DNA of 64,000 bases from Paracoccus marcusii (GCF_028621715.1 NZ_CP117466.1:1746501-1810500); one strand, 5' to 3'. Counted from the first letter of the stretch, positions 7,540 through 16,629 are shown. Notes: a model not told the origin generated them from the sequence alone. Made by a program: numbers and translations.

Positions 7540-9465
7540 TCAGAGTTGCTGCAGGAAGGACCGCAGAGGCTGACCCGGCATCAGATGGTAAGGATCAAGC
7601 TGGGTGTCTCGGATGATATGGCCCATACGGGCATCTGCCATATACCCCCACACCCCACCAATCTGGTGCCCCGTCAAATCGAATGTCGAAGCGATCCTGA
7701 TAACCCCGCCTGATACCTCCACTGACATTAGGGGGATTGGGGCCGTGACGGGATCGGCGCCGGGAGCTAGCGCGTAGATGCCGAACGGCGTTGCCCCATT
7801 CACGCGCGCCATAGTTGGCGTAAACGCAGCTCCGCCCCAATCGACCAGCAAGTTGACGGACCGTCCTCCCGCCCCAACCACGCTGCTTGTCACTCTCGGG
7901 CCGAGGGAATTCGTCTGACCCAAGGCGACATTCGCCCAGATACGGGCAAGACGCGCACCCAAAACCGCATACGACTGGCCTAAGTAATGAATGTCATCCT
8001 CGGGACGTTGCAGATCGTAGAACTCTGCTCCGTGGAAGGCCCACGACTCTGCCTCTATGGCGCGAAGGTATGCTACGCGGACGGCGTTGGCCCCTCTGTC
8101 GGGATTTCGATCATCGTGAGAACCGAGCGGGCAGGCAAGGATGCGGATGCCGGGATACCGAGCGCGGATGTAACCCCAGACCGCGCGGATTGTCGATGTC
8201 ATCTGGGCGGTGGTGAGGAGCCCAACCTGAATGGCACCAGCGTCCGCCTCTCCCTGGCTCCAGATAACAAAAGACGGAGCTGGGCCACCTGCCGCGACTG
8301 CTGCATCGGCAGCATCAGTGAAAGTGGTCATGCAGGGCCCAGGTGCCCCGGCTATAGCATCCCACCAGTAATTCTCCGAGCCAGCGTTGACCGACCGCCG
8401 ATCCAAGGCTGATCCGCCTGTGGCGCCATTAACCCACTGGACCGATGTCCGAGCAGGCGTTTGAAGCCAGTTCCGAAGACCCCAAGAGAAACCGCCGATG
8501 CCGCCGTTTCGGAAGAAAAGGTTAGCGTTCGACTGCCCGCCCATAACCAGCATACGATCGATGGGCAGATGCGCGCCAATCGTGGCGGTGTAAGTCGGCG
8601 CCGGGCCTGCGATTTCCTCGATGTAGAGATCCGCGAACATGGCCGAAACCCGCACGACGCTGACTCCGGTTGCCGTGGCAGTTCCGCCTGCGCGGCCGAT
8701 GTAAGAACGACCGGCACCCGCAACCACTCGATCCCCAGAGCGCATGTAAATTTCGGCCTGGGTTCCGGGAATCATATTGCTGCAGTCGATGACGCCGTTG
8801 ACGCCCTGTATCTGAAAGGCCCCGCGCTGATGATAGGGCTGGATCTGATAAGGCTCCGGCCCTGCCACGGGAACTGGTTGCAGCGAACCAAAAACAGAAG
8901 GCCCTGACACAGCCGACGCTGCGCGGATCGGCGCGATCGGCGACATCCTGCGCTCGCCATAGTGGGTTTGCGTCAAGACGTAATTGACCCCAGCCCCCTT
9001 GCGGACCAGATAGGGAGCGCCGCCCTTCAGCCTTACGGGACCGCCATCGATGGAAAACAGCGCGTTGGTTGCCGTTGTGGTACCGTCACTGATGGATATT
9101 GTCGGATTGTCCACCGTGCTGTCGACATGCGGCGTCCAGGTGAAGGTCTGGCCGTTGATCGGGATGCGGTCAGATGTGACGGTATATGCAGCACCGCTAC
9201 CTCCAGACACCGCAGCGATAGGTTGAACATATCGCGCGGTTGTCGTGCTCAGGCCCCCAATAATTTCCTGTAACGCCTCCGGGTCACCCTGGGTCTGCGC
9301 GACCTCGATCAATGCCGCCCGAATTTCTGCCAATGCAGGATTGTGACGGCCGGACCGAGGGTCGCCAATCGGTAATGGCGCACCAACCGGAGCGTTCGGC
9401 TTTCCGTCGCCGGTAAAGCGCACGAAATCCCTGAACGCGCGGTTGATGGTGTCCAATACAGGCAT
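7540..9465 (-). CDS. Tail fibre-like protein with SGNH / sialate O-acetylesterase-type domain
   Basis: The start is ATG 9465, preceded by GAGGT; the frame extends further upstream but across a terminator. The 641-residue product begins with a conserved phage stretch (MPVLDTINRAFRDFV) likely to attach it to the tail, followed by beta-rich Gly/Thr-containing sequence. From about residue 300 it has the blocks of the sialate O-acetylesterase-like SGNH family: GGQSNAN, WSQGEAD near 403 and DDIHYLG near 488 supplying Ser, Glu/Asp and Asp-His. The likely role is deacetylation of a host surface glycan during adsorption. A beta-rich region ends the protein. Confidence 0.75.
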   Translation of the reverse strand: MPVLDTINRAFRDFVRFTGDGKPNAPVGAPLPIGDPRSGRHNPALAEIRAALIEVAQTQGDPEALQEIIGGLSTTTARYVQPIAAVSGGSGAAYTVTSDRIPINGQTFTWTPHVDSTVDNPTISISDGTTTATNALFSIDGGPVRLKGGAPYLVRKGAGVNYVLTQTHYGERRMSPIAPIRAASAVSGPSVFGSLQPVPVAGPEPYQIQPYHQRGAFQIQGVNGVIDCSNMIPGTQAEIYMRSGDRVVAGAGRSYIGRAGGTATATGVSVVRVSAMFADLYIEEIAGPAPTYTATIGAHLPIDRMLVMGGQSNANLFFRNGGIGGFSWGLRNWLQTPARTSVQWVNGATGGSALDRRSVNAGSENYWWDAIAGAPGPCMTTFTDAADAAVAAGGPAPSFVIWSQGEADAGAIQVGLLTTAQMTSTIRAVWGYIRARYPGIRILACPLGSHDDRNPDRGANAVRVAYLRAIEAESWAFHGAEFYDLQRPEDDIHYLGQSYAVLGARLARIWANVALGQTNSLGPRVTSSVVGAGGRSVNLLVDWGGAAFTPTMARVNGATPFGIYALAPGADPVTAPIPLMSVEVSGGVIRIASTFDLTGHQIGGVWGYMADARMGHIIRDTQLDPYHLMPGQPLRSFLQQL

Positions 9466-9481
9466 GATTGACCTCGAATGC

Positions 9482-9503
9482 AAAAAGCCCGCGCGTGGCG
9501 GGC
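9482..9503 (-). terminator. Rho-independent terminator after tail tip gene
   Basis: On the minus strand a 6-bp GCCCGC/GCGGGC stem with a 5-nt loop (arms 9498-9503 and 9487-9492) runs into TTTTT. It separates the tail tip gene from the SGNH fibre gene. Confidence 0.85.
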
Positions 9504-9527
9504 GGTCGTGAAGATGTTCAGGTAGTG

Positions 9528-11561
9528 CTAGAAGCTGGCCGAGATCGGCCCGATGGGGGCGGATGGGACGCCGGAACGGTTCAAGGTGCGAACCCAAAAG
9601 CGGCGGGTGCCGCTGATCCCGGTCATGTCATGAGTGTAGTTGTCGGGCCGACCGGCACTGCCCGCTACTGTGGCAATCAGGGCAGCTGCTGCGAAGTTGG
9701 TTGTGGCACCCATGAACACCTGCGTCCGGAAGTAGCCCGAGGCGGCATTGATCCAGTCGATGTACGCAGCAGCACCGGTTGCAACGACACCAAGACTGGA
9801 GGGCTGTGGTGGGGTGGTCGGATTTGCCAGCACTGTCACAGGGCCCGCCTTCCGCCAATCCCCATATCCCCGCCAGCGATAGCGAACCGTATAGATTTGG
9901 CCGTCATTCAGCACATCGCTCATGGCGCGCAATTGCGATGTCGTCATCTCGTCCCACTGGGGCTGTACGCCGGACCATGGGCCGACGGCGGCGAAGTCCC
10001 CCCTGGCGATCTGCGCGCGCAACTGCAGCCCGTCACGATCAGGATCATCGACTGACAGTGAGAGCCTCACCCCTTGCACGTCGCCCGAGATCGATACCTG
10101 CTCCTGCACCAGCACCGCGCCGGTTGGAACCGGATCGACATCAACAGGCGTTCCGATCTGAACCAATGTTGGCGGCATCGGCTGTTCGTTGGACGGAGGA
10201 TGCCAGGGGTAAGGGTTAACGATACTGCCGATGCCGATCTCGCAGGTGGCACTGGCGATGTCGAAGCTATGGCTGGTGACCTCGAAAACACGATTGATCC
10301 CGAATTCTTCCGATACCACACGGATGGTATGGATCCCGTCACCCTTCGGGAAACGTGCCTTCAGCCCGACGAGGTTGGTCCGCAGCGTGCCGACATACTC
10401 GCGGCGGTCCTTGGCCTGCTTGATCTGCATCAGCCGCTGCAGCTGCGTCCCCGAGGGGCACATGTCCACGTCGAGCATGTCGGTGCGACGCGGCTGCGTG
10501 GCCATCGCCTCCTCGTCGACCAGTTCGGCCACCTGTGTCGGCTGATAGCCATGCGTCGGGCTGACGAAGCTGCCCTGCAGCACGTTGTAATCGGTAAATG
10601 GATCGAACCCGTCCGACATCTGAATGGACAGGATGTCCCGGTCAGTGATGGTGACGTCCGGCTCCGACCATGCCCCGCCGAGAATGCCGACCAGGCCGTC
10701 CGCCGTTTCGTAGATCTGCCCGTCGCACGTCGCCAGCATTCGGGCTGTCACGTCCTTCAGCGGGTCTTCGAGAGTGTAGTAGCCGCAAAGCCGATATCGG
10801 GGTTCCGTCCCGCCGGCGAGCAGTGGCACGGCCTCGCCTGAGAGGGCGACGAACGATGCCCAGGATGCAGCGTCCAGACGGGCCAAAGGGATCCCCCATC
10901 CATCTAAATGGGTCATGAAATCGCGGATGTTCAACCCGGCGTTTTCCGTATAGACGAGATCGCCCGCGAGGTTGCGGACCCGGACGCCGAGGATCTCGGC
11001 CTGCACCTGCGTCTGGTCGCCTTTCGGGAAGGTCTTCTGGAAGTCCTCGTCGGAGGGATCGCCCCAAACCGAACAGAACGTTGCCTGACCCTGCAGGCGG
11101 TGGTCGGCAGTCCAAAGTGTCGGGAATGCCTCTCGCGCGGGCGCGTAGTCGCCGCCCTGCCCAGAGCCGTCACGAAAGAACAGGTATTTGTAACGCGAGA
11201 CTTCACCCGTCGTCGCATTCCAGCCGACGGGTTCACCATCGATCCAGAAGCGCAGCAGGCCGTCGACCCGACCGTGATGGATCACCACGACCTGGTAGAG
11301 CCGACCGTCGCGTGCCTCGAAGAGCGCCCTGATGCCGCCCATCAGGTTGCGACCATAGGCTCGACGGCGGGCGCCTTCCGGCTGGTTCAGCGTCGCCATC
11401 ATCTCCTGGCGGGACGCCTGCGGGCGGCTCAGCGCCGCCGACGCCAAGGACCAGGTGACTGCCTGACCCGCCGCAATGATGGCACTGGCCGCAGTGGTGC
11501 CGAGAGCCGTCGTTACGGAGGCCCAGAAGGCCGTGGTTGCCAGGTACGTAAAGACGGCCAT
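9528..11561 (-). CDS. Phage tail tip / central hub protein
   Basis: The 677-residue protein is the last gene of the canonical tail operon, in the position of the siphovirus tail tip attachment (gpJ-like) protein. A hydrophobic Ala-rich N-terminus (residues 5-43) precedes a long baseplate-hub-like region with GYYTLEDPL and DFMTHLDGWG segments and C-terminal FN3-like repeats (about 490-670). It starts two bases beyond the stop of the GNAT-like gene. Its terminator at 9482 closes the operon. The exact family was not identified; position and size carry the call. Confidence 0.75.
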   Translation of the reverse strand: MAVFTYLATTAFWASVTTALGTTAASAIIAAGQAVTWSLASAALSRPQASRQEMMATLNQPEGARRRAYGRNLMGGIRALFEARDGRLYQVVVIHHGRVDGLLRFWIDGEPVGWNATTGEVSRYKYLFFRDGSGQGGDYAPAREAFPTLWTADHRLQGQATFCSVWGDPSDEDFQKTFPKGDQTQVQAEILGVRVRNLAGDLVYTENAGLNIRDFMTHLDGWGIPLARLDAASWASFVALSGEAVPLLAGGTEPRYRLCGYYTLEDPLKDVTARMLATCDGQIYETADGLVGILGGAWSEPDVTITDRDILSIQMSDGFDPFTDYNVLQGSFVSPTHGYQPTQVAELVDEEAMATQPRRTDMLDVDMCPSGTQLQRLMQIKQAKDRREYVGTLRTNLVGLKARFPKGDGIHTIRVVSEEFGINRVFEVTSHSFDIASATCEIGIGSIVNPYPWHPPSNEQPMPPTLVQIGTPVDVDPVPTGAVLVQEQVSISGDVQGVRLSLSVDDPDRDGLQLRAQIARGDFAAVGPWSGVQPQWDEMTTSQLRAMSDVLNDGQIYTVRYRWRGYGDWRKAGPVTVLANPTTPPQPSSLGVVATGAAAYIDWINAASGYFRTQVFMGATTNFAAAALIATVAGSAGRPDNYTHDMTGISGTRRFWVRTLNRSGVPSAPIGPISASF

Positions 11562-11951
11562 TCACTTCACCCATGCGCGTTCAGCCAGCCGATAGCCGAG
11601 CCGTGTCAGATCCAGCCCTGTGGGGCCCGTCGATAACTGTGTCAGCAGGGCGCCGCGTTCCTGGGCCCATGCCTCGAATGCGCGCAGCAGGCGCAGGCCG
11701 CTTCCGTCGCGGGCCCACCAGCCATGCTCCATGGCGATCAGTGCGGGGCTGATGACCGTGGGCTGCAATGATCCTGCAATGAACCCACCGCCGGAGACCC
11801 AGACAGCCGCGTCGGGGCTGGTGATCAGCTTCGCCAGTATGCCCGCCGTCCAGGATCGATCGACCGGCACAGGCCCACCCACGGCGGCGCGCAGATCCTC
11901 GATCATGTCCACGATGGGTAAAATGTCGTTTGCACCGGCACGGCGGATCAT
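11562..11951 (-). CDS. GNAT acetyltransferase-like phage protein
   Basis: From ATG 11951 (ATGA overlap with the upstream stop) the product is 129 residues with the outline of a small GNAT fold: IRRAGANDI at the start, a central strand region (AVWVSGGGFIAG), and a C-terminal helix-strand (LLRAFEAWAQERGA, then LGYRLAERAWVK). Such GNAT-like genes occur inside tail modules of related phages; what they modify is unknown. The acetyl-CoA loop is not clearly conserved, so activity is uncertain. Confidence 0.6.
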   Translation of the reverse strand: MIRRAGANDILPIVDMIEDLRAAVGGPVPVDRSWTAGILAKLITSPDAAVWVSGGGFIAGSLQPTVISPALIAMEHGWWARDGSGLRLLRAFEAWAQERGALLTQLSTGPTGLDLTRLGYRLAERAWVK

Positions 11952-12568
11952 CCGCTGATCCTCCACCCGACCTCATACCCGTTTGCATAAAGCGGCAGCC
12001 GCTCAAGTCCCCGGTCGCCGGCGTAAAGTGCCCGCTGGTCCGGATCTGTCCAACGCCCGCGCGGTGGAGCGTTGCGGCGGAAGAACAGCCCTTCGGCCTC
12101 GATGCTGATCTCGCGCTTCGTCGAGCCCTCACCGGACCAGGGCATGCGCTGCATGGTACCGTTGAAGAGCGAGATGGGCGAACCTACCGGGTCGCCGGCC
12201 AGCAACTCGCCACCCCCGGCCGTGAAGGCGGCCTGTCGGATATTCGAGAAGAGCTGCAGGTAGACAGTCACCGCCCGGTCACGGACGCGGGCCTTGGCGT
12301 TCAGTGCCAGTGCGAACATCTCCGGCGTGGCTGCAACCTTGAAGGTCAGCTGCTTAGCCGAGACCTGGTAGGCCGTGCTGATCTTGCCGATGCTGACCAG
12401 ATCGCCCACGCCCTGCCAGCGGTAGCCGCCGACATCGAGATCCCCGAATCCCGTCCACCACCGCTTGGGGCCGTCCCGGAAATCCATGAACACGAGCACC
12501 GCTTGTCCGATCCGGCCGTCTCGGAGCACCTCGTCCGGGATCGCCATCAGATCGTCGCGTGCGGGCAT
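11948..12568 (-). CDS. Minor tail protein
   Basis: The 206-residue protein lies between the tape measure and tail tip genes, where siphoviruses encode distal tail and hub assembly proteins. It has the pattern MDFRDGPKRWWTGFGDL and a conserved-looking GTMQRMPWSGEGSTKREISI segment, typical of beta-rich tail proteins. It overlaps the upstream gene by TGATG and the downstream gene by ATGA, so it is part of one translation unit. Specific role not recognised. Confidence 0.7.
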   Translation of the reverse strand: MPARDDLMAIPDEVLRDGRIGQAVLVFMDFRDGPKRWWTGFGDLDVGGYRWQGVGDLVSIGKISTAYQVSAKQLTFKVAATPEMFALALNAKARVRDRAVTVYLQLFSNIRQAAFTAGGGELLAGDPVGSPISLFNGTMQRMPWSGEGSTKREISIEAEGLFFRRNAPPRGRWTDPDQRALYAGDRGLERLPLYANGYEVGWRISG

Positions 12569-13239
12569 CAGAGCGACTCCATGAAGTTCACGGGGGTGCT
12601 GGGGCTGATCGACATCGCCTGGTCGATCAGCCCCTCCGTTTCAGACACCATTCTCATCTTGCAGACTGGGTGCTCAATCTCCAGGCGGGTGCCAGCCGGG
12701 GCGGCCGCCCGGAGTGGCGGCTCGATCATCACCCGATCTAAGGCGCTGGTGGGCTGCCAGTGGTGCTGCACCCGATGCAGCCTCTCGCCAATCGAGAAGA
12801 ACTGCCCAGGCCGCAACCCCGTCGAATCGTTTACGGTCAGATCGAGTTCGGTGGCGCGCAGTGCAGCAGCCGAGGCCAGCACGATACGGTTCACAGGTGT
12901 TTTCTCGAAGCCGAAGTGCTCGAAGGTCTGTGCTTCTGCGATGTCGCCGGTTTTGCAGAACGGCAACGGCAATCCGCTCCTATCTTTGGGGCGATACCGC
13001 GACCGGCATGGCACAAGCGTGGTGCCGATCCGGCCCTGCATCTGCGCCAGGAACGCCTGCCATTGGAGGGTAGCAGCCTCACCGCGCAAAACGAACTTGG
13101 CGCTCGCCACCCATTTGCCCCGCATCGTGGGGATGATCGTCTCATCGCCGCTCACACTTTCTTCCGGTGCCAGAGATTGGCCGGCAATGTGGAATTGAAC
13201 GTCCTGCCAGAGGCAAAGATGGGGAAAGGTGACTTGCAT
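12568..13239 (-). CDS. Minor tail protein, distal tail type
   Basis: The first gene after the tape measure encodes 223 residues from ATG 13239, which overlaps the tape measure stop as TGATG; a GTG one codon earlier is possible. This is the position of the distal tail (Dit-like) protein in siphoviruses. The sequence is beta-rich (PHLCLWQDVQFHIAG at the start) with no enzyme motif. Assignment rests on position. Confidence 0.7.
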   Translation of the reverse strand: MQVTFPHLCLWQDVQFHIAGQSLAPEESVSGDETIIPTMRGKWVASAKFVLRGEAATLQWQAFLAQMQGRIGTTLVPCRSRYRPKDRSGLPLPFCKTGDIAEAQTFEHFGFEKTPVNRIVLASAAALRATELDLTVNDSTGLRPGQFFSIGERLHRVQHHWQPTSALDRVMIEPPLRAAAPAGTRLEIEHPVCKMRMVSETEGLIDQAMSISPSTPVNFMESL

Positions 13240-16076
13240 CACTGCTCTCGTTTCTGGTGTTCAGCCATGACAGACGGCACCCGCTCCAGCATCGCCTCGC
13301 CGGCGCGACGGATCTTCTCATCGAGGACACGGTCCCCCGTCGTTCCACGCAGGTCGAAGGTGAGAGCTACGGACTGGCTGCCGGAACCGTGCGTCTGGCC
13401 GCGGGTGAGATCGAGGACTCGCTCGTTTGGATGCAGCATGTGAAGCTGCCCGCCCTTGCCGTCCAAGCCGCCAGAGCGCGGACCGCTCCAGGTGTAGCCT
13501 CCGCCATCGAAGGACCGGACAGGGTTAAGACCAGCGACCTTCAATCCGGCGCTCAGGGCGTCCCCGCCGCCGAAGATGGTGCTAGTCACAGCGCCGAGCC
13601 AGCCCATGCCTCCACCCTTTGCCCAGGGTCCGCTATTGAAGAGCGCGGCTTGCAGTGCGGCTTCGGCAAAAGCCGTCGCAACATTTGCTAAGACGTCGGT
13701 AAAGCTCTGACCGGCAGCAATGCTGCGAACCAGACCTTGCTCCACCCGCTGCTGCTGGTCCGCCATGAACTGTTGCGCCTCGGCTGCGCGCCCTTCCGCG
13801 ATCGCCCGTTCATTGGTGGCGACGATGTCCGCGGCCTTGGCCGCGCCCAGTGCTTCGATGGCCTCGCGATAGGTCATCGTGCCGTCGGCCAGCTGCGCGT
13901 CCAGGTCCACGTTGCGCCGCTTGGCATCGGCTTGCAGGGCCATCACGGTGCGCTGGCGTTCGATCTCTGCCGTGACCTGCGCGATCGCGCGGGCCTCGGC
14001 CTCAGGATCGAGGCGCAGCGCCTTGATGGCGGCCACTTGCTCGGCCTGCTGCCTGGAAAGGTCGTTTGCCTGCTGCTGGGTGATCAGACTGGCCGACAGC
14101 TGGTCGCCGTAATCCTTGGCTTGCTTGGCCAGGCGCTCCCGATCACGGACCTGTTCCTTTAGACGCTCATCTGCCTCACGCTGCAGCTCCGGGTCCATCC
14201 GTTCGATCGACTGTTGGCCGAGGGCCTGCTGGATGACCGCAGGAGATACGCCGCGCAGGCCCTCCCATTCATTCCGGAGGCCCTCGATCCCTTGAGGCAT
14301 GCGCTGACGCAGCAACTGCTGCGCCATGCGATCCTGCATCTCGCGGGAATAGAGTTCGTTGCCGCTCAGGCCCAGTTCCTTGATCAGCCCGCGCATCGTG
14401 GTGCTGACGATCTGGTAAGCCCCGGCAGCCGAGCTGTTATGCGTGTTGTCCGGGTGCGCCAGCATCTGGCGCTGCATCTCCAGCACCTCGTTCAGGGTCA
14501 TGTTCACCAGATCGCGCTGACCGCCGGTGTAGCGGCCGTTGTCGAGGGTGGCATTGTAGTTCCCACCGCTCTCCCGGCTCTTGATCAGTTCGAGGATGCC
14601 TCTCTGTGAGGCTTCCAGATCCTTGCCCCACTGTTCCAGGCTGTTGCCTGTGGCGGACTCGACGGCGCCGCTGATGACACCCCATGCGCCCTGCTGGATG
14701 CGTTTCTGCATGGCGACGAACGCGTCATCATTCGCGCGGCCGAGTGCCTGGACCTTGGAGATCTCGGCATCGATCAGGTCAAGCCGTTCCTGCGTGAGCC
14801 GCGCCGTCTCCTCGTTGCCGCTCTTGATGGCGGCGTCCATGATCCGTTGCGCCGATGCACGATCGTCCGTCAGCTTCTTCAGCTTGTCGGTGTCGGTTTG
14901 GTACTCGCTGACGATCCGGCGCTGTTCCCGGACCATCGCATCGGCGCCGGCTTCCACTTGGCGCTGCGCCTGCTGCATGACGGCGTAGACCTGGCTGCCC
15001 CAGTTCCCCAAGAAGTCGAGATCGGCTCCATCGTTTGTGGCCAGCTCGGAGATGGTAGCCAGCAGGTTCTCCGCATCGCGCGCGACCGCCTCCACGGAAT
15101 TGGAGCTGTCCACGCGATTGATGGCCATCCGCAGCTTTTCGAACTGTTCCGCGCTGGCGCCAGTCAGATCCTTGACCCGCTGAAGGTCCCGCTCCATTTC
15201 CTTGCGGCGCATGTATTCGCGGTTGGGATCGACGGTACCGTCACCGCGGACGGGAAGAGGGTCCGGGTTCAGGTTCACGCCAAGAGGCGCGCTCAGGCCG
15301 CGGGCGGCACCCATAACATCTGTGCGCGCGCGGATCGCGCTCAGCATGGCCATCGCGGAGTTCGCGCGGGCCACCTCGTCCGCGAGATCGCCGTACTGGT
15401 TCCGCAGCTCCTCGATGGGCGTCATGGCCGCTTCCGCCGCGTCCACGTAAGCGTCCGTCGACTTGGTCAGGTCAGCGGTCCGCTCCTCCAGGGTCTCGCT
15501 GTCGGTGGCCACACGATAGAGGGCCGCGCCGAGGGGGATCAGGATCGCCGCGCCAGCACCGGCAAGGGCGCCCATCGCGCCGAACCCGCCGAGCAGCTGC
15601 GGAAGCTGCTGGCCGAGGGCCTGGACGGCCGACGTGCCGGCACCGACCTGAACGGCAAAGTCGCCGACCTGGTAACCGACCTGCTGCATGGCCCCGCCGT
15701 AGCGGCGCGACCCCTGCGCCGTCTGTTCGACGACCTCGGTGGCCTGCTTCATCTCGCGGGCTGCCGAGGCCACACGAGCGGTGTATTGGGTCTGGGTCAA
15801 CGCGCCCACGTCCAGCGCCCGGTCCAGCTTCTTGACCTCAGCCTCGTACCGGCTCGCTGCGCGATAGGCAGGATCATAGGCCTTGGACAGCCGGTCCAGC
15901 TCTCGCGCATGCGCCCTGGCGGCTTGGGAATTGCCGACCTTGCCTTGTGCGTCCTGGAACGCCTTCTGCGCCTCCTCGCCGCGCTTCTTGAACGCGGCAA
16001 CGACTTTGTTGGCGTCCTTGACGAGCTGCGCGTCCGAGAAGCCTGCGGAGACGACAAGATCCGGTTCTTCAGCCAT
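13239..16076 (-). CDS. Tape measure protein with embedded lysozyme-like domain
   Basis: The 945-residue protein sets tail length. It has long helical, Gln/Ala/Glu-rich regions, hydrophobic stretches around residues 160-185 and 800-850, and the expected place between tail chaperones and distal tail genes. At about residues 495-610 it contains a lysozyme-like segment: LIKSRESGGNYNA with a likely catalytic Glu, then SSAAGAYQIVSTTMRG and YSREMQDRMAQQLL. This matches muramidases of tail tips that open peptidoglycan during DNA entry. Starts at ATG 16076, overlapping the upstream stop as TGATG. Confidence 0.9.
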   Translation of the reverse strand: MAEEPDLVVSAGFSDAQLVKDANKVVAAFKKRGEEAQKAFQDAQGKVGNSQAARAHARELDRLSKAYDPAYRAASRYEAEVKKLDRALDVGALTQTQYTARVASAAREMKQATEVVEQTAQGSRRYGGAMQQVGYQVGDFAVQVGAGTSAVQALGQQLPQLLGGFGAMGALAGAGAAILIPLGAALYRVATDSETLEERTADLTKSTDAYVDAAEAAMTPIEELRNQYGDLADEVARANSAMAMLSAIRARTDVMGAARGLSAPLGVNLNPDPLPVRGDGTVDPNREYMRRKEMERDLQRVKDLTGASAEQFEKLRMAINRVDSSNSVEAVARDAENLLATISELATNDGADLDFLGNWGSQVYAVMQQAQRQVEAGADAMVREQRRIVSEYQTDTDKLKKLTDDRASAQRIMDAAIKSGNEETARLTQERLDLIDAEISKVQALGRANDDAFVAMQKRIQQGAWGVISGAVESATGNSLEQWGKDLEASQRGILELIKSRESGGNYNATLDNGRYTGGQRDLVNMTLNEVLEMQRQMLAHPDNTHNSSAAGAYQIVSTTMRGLIKELGLSGNELYSREMQDRMAQQLLRQRMPQGIEGLRNEWEGLRGVSPAVIQQALGQQSIERMDPELQREADERLKEQVRDRERLAKQAKDYGDQLSASLITQQQANDLSRQQAEQVAAIKALRLDPEAEARAIAQVTAEIERQRTVMALQADAKRRNVDLDAQLADGTMTYREAIEALGAAKAADIVATNERAIAEGRAAEAQQFMADQQQRVEQGLVRSIAAGQSFTDVLANVATAFAEAALQAALFNSGPWAKGGGMGWLGAVTSTIFGGGDALSAGLKVAGLNPVRSFDGGGYTWSGPRSGGLDGKGGQLHMLHPNERVLDLTRGQTHGSGSQSVALTFDLRGTTGDRVLDEKIRRAGEAMLERVPSVMAEHQKREQ

Positions 16077-16231
16077 CAGACCCCCTCAATTCCAAGTTCA
16101 CGCATCCGGTCGATGCTCATGCGTTTGCCCTGCGGGGCCGTGTTCCACCCCTGAGAGCGGCCATAGCCGTCGAGGCATGCCATGAACTGCCAAGGGGTCA
16201 TCTCGCCGACCTGCGCAGGCGAGAAGCCCAT
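16076..16231 (-). CDS. Second tail assembly chaperone segment, GTA gp10.1 / TIGR02216-like
   Basis: From ATG 16231 this frame encodes 51 residues (GFSPAQVGEMTPWQFMACLDGY near its start) ending at the tape measure start. It resembles the small phage family found just before tape measure genes in gene transfer agents. Coding-looking sequence (RWKFSTYYGLGAV) extends in the same frame upstream of the ATG, without any alternative start codon, back to a G5 run inside the preceding gene. The normal product may therefore be a -1 frameshift fusion with the upstream chaperone rather than a free peptide. Confidence 0.7.
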   Translation of the reverse strand: MGFSPAQVGEMTPWQFMACLDGYGRSQGWNTAPQGKRMSIDRMRELGIEGV

Positions 16232-16239
16232 GACCGCCC

Positions 16240-16629
16240 CTAGTCCGTAGTAGGTGCTGAACTTCCAGCGGCCGTTTGTTCGTTCTCCGGTGTCGGCATC
16301 ACCGGTTGATCCTCCCCCACGGGATCATCCGCCGGGCCGTAGAGACAGACCGACAGAACCTCCTGGACGGGGACCTTGAAGCTGATCAGGTCATGCAGTT
16401 CGAAGGCATTGCGCACCAGCTTCAGCGCCTCAACATGCGGCAGGCCGCCCCCGATCAGGCCGTTGCGCAGGACCTCGATCAGCTCGACCGCAAACCACTG
16501 CCCGGTGTTCAGCTTGTGCAGGAGATACTCAGGACCGCATTGCGTCTTTTGCTGGATCACCTCCAGCTCGGCGATGCCAAGGCGGAAAGCATGCTCCCCG
16601 CCCGGCCAGCGTATCGTCGCCGCCTGCAT
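16240..16629 (-). CDS. Tail assembly chaperone, gene transfer agent family
   Basis: The 129-residue protein (ATG 16629, one-base overlap with the tail tube stop) resembles the GTA-family protein that follows major tail protein genes: IRWPGGEHAFRLGI, GPEYLLHKLNTGQW and HDLISFKVPVQEVL. Its acidic, Ser/Thr-rich end (ENEQTAAGSSAPTTD) looks like a zero-frame tail past a recoding site. Position between tail tube and tape measure is that of gpG in lambda. It should bind the tape measure protein during tail assembly. Confidence 0.85.
   Translation of the reverse strand: MQAATIRWPGGEHAFRLGIAELEVIQQKTQCGPEYLLHKLNTGQWFAVELIEVLRNGLIGGGLPHVEALKLVRNAFELHDLISFKVPVQEVLSVCLYGPADDPVGEDQPVMPTPENEQTAAGSSAPTTD
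16314..16318 (-). promoter_or_regulatory. Candidate -1 frameshift site (G5 run)
   Basis: On the minus strand the zero frame reads GTG GGG GAG. The -1 frame opens only about 6 bases upstream of this run (a TGA blocks it before) and then stays open to the tape measure gene, passing through a Gly-Gly-Gly-Ser-Thr-Gly linker. The run is slippery but is not a perfect X-XXY-YYZ heptamer. Confidence 0.5.

Noticed and set aside
9466..9597. Longer N-terminus of the SGNH tail protein
   Set aside because: It crosses a terminator and the end of the upstream gene; ATG 9465 has a proper ribosome site.
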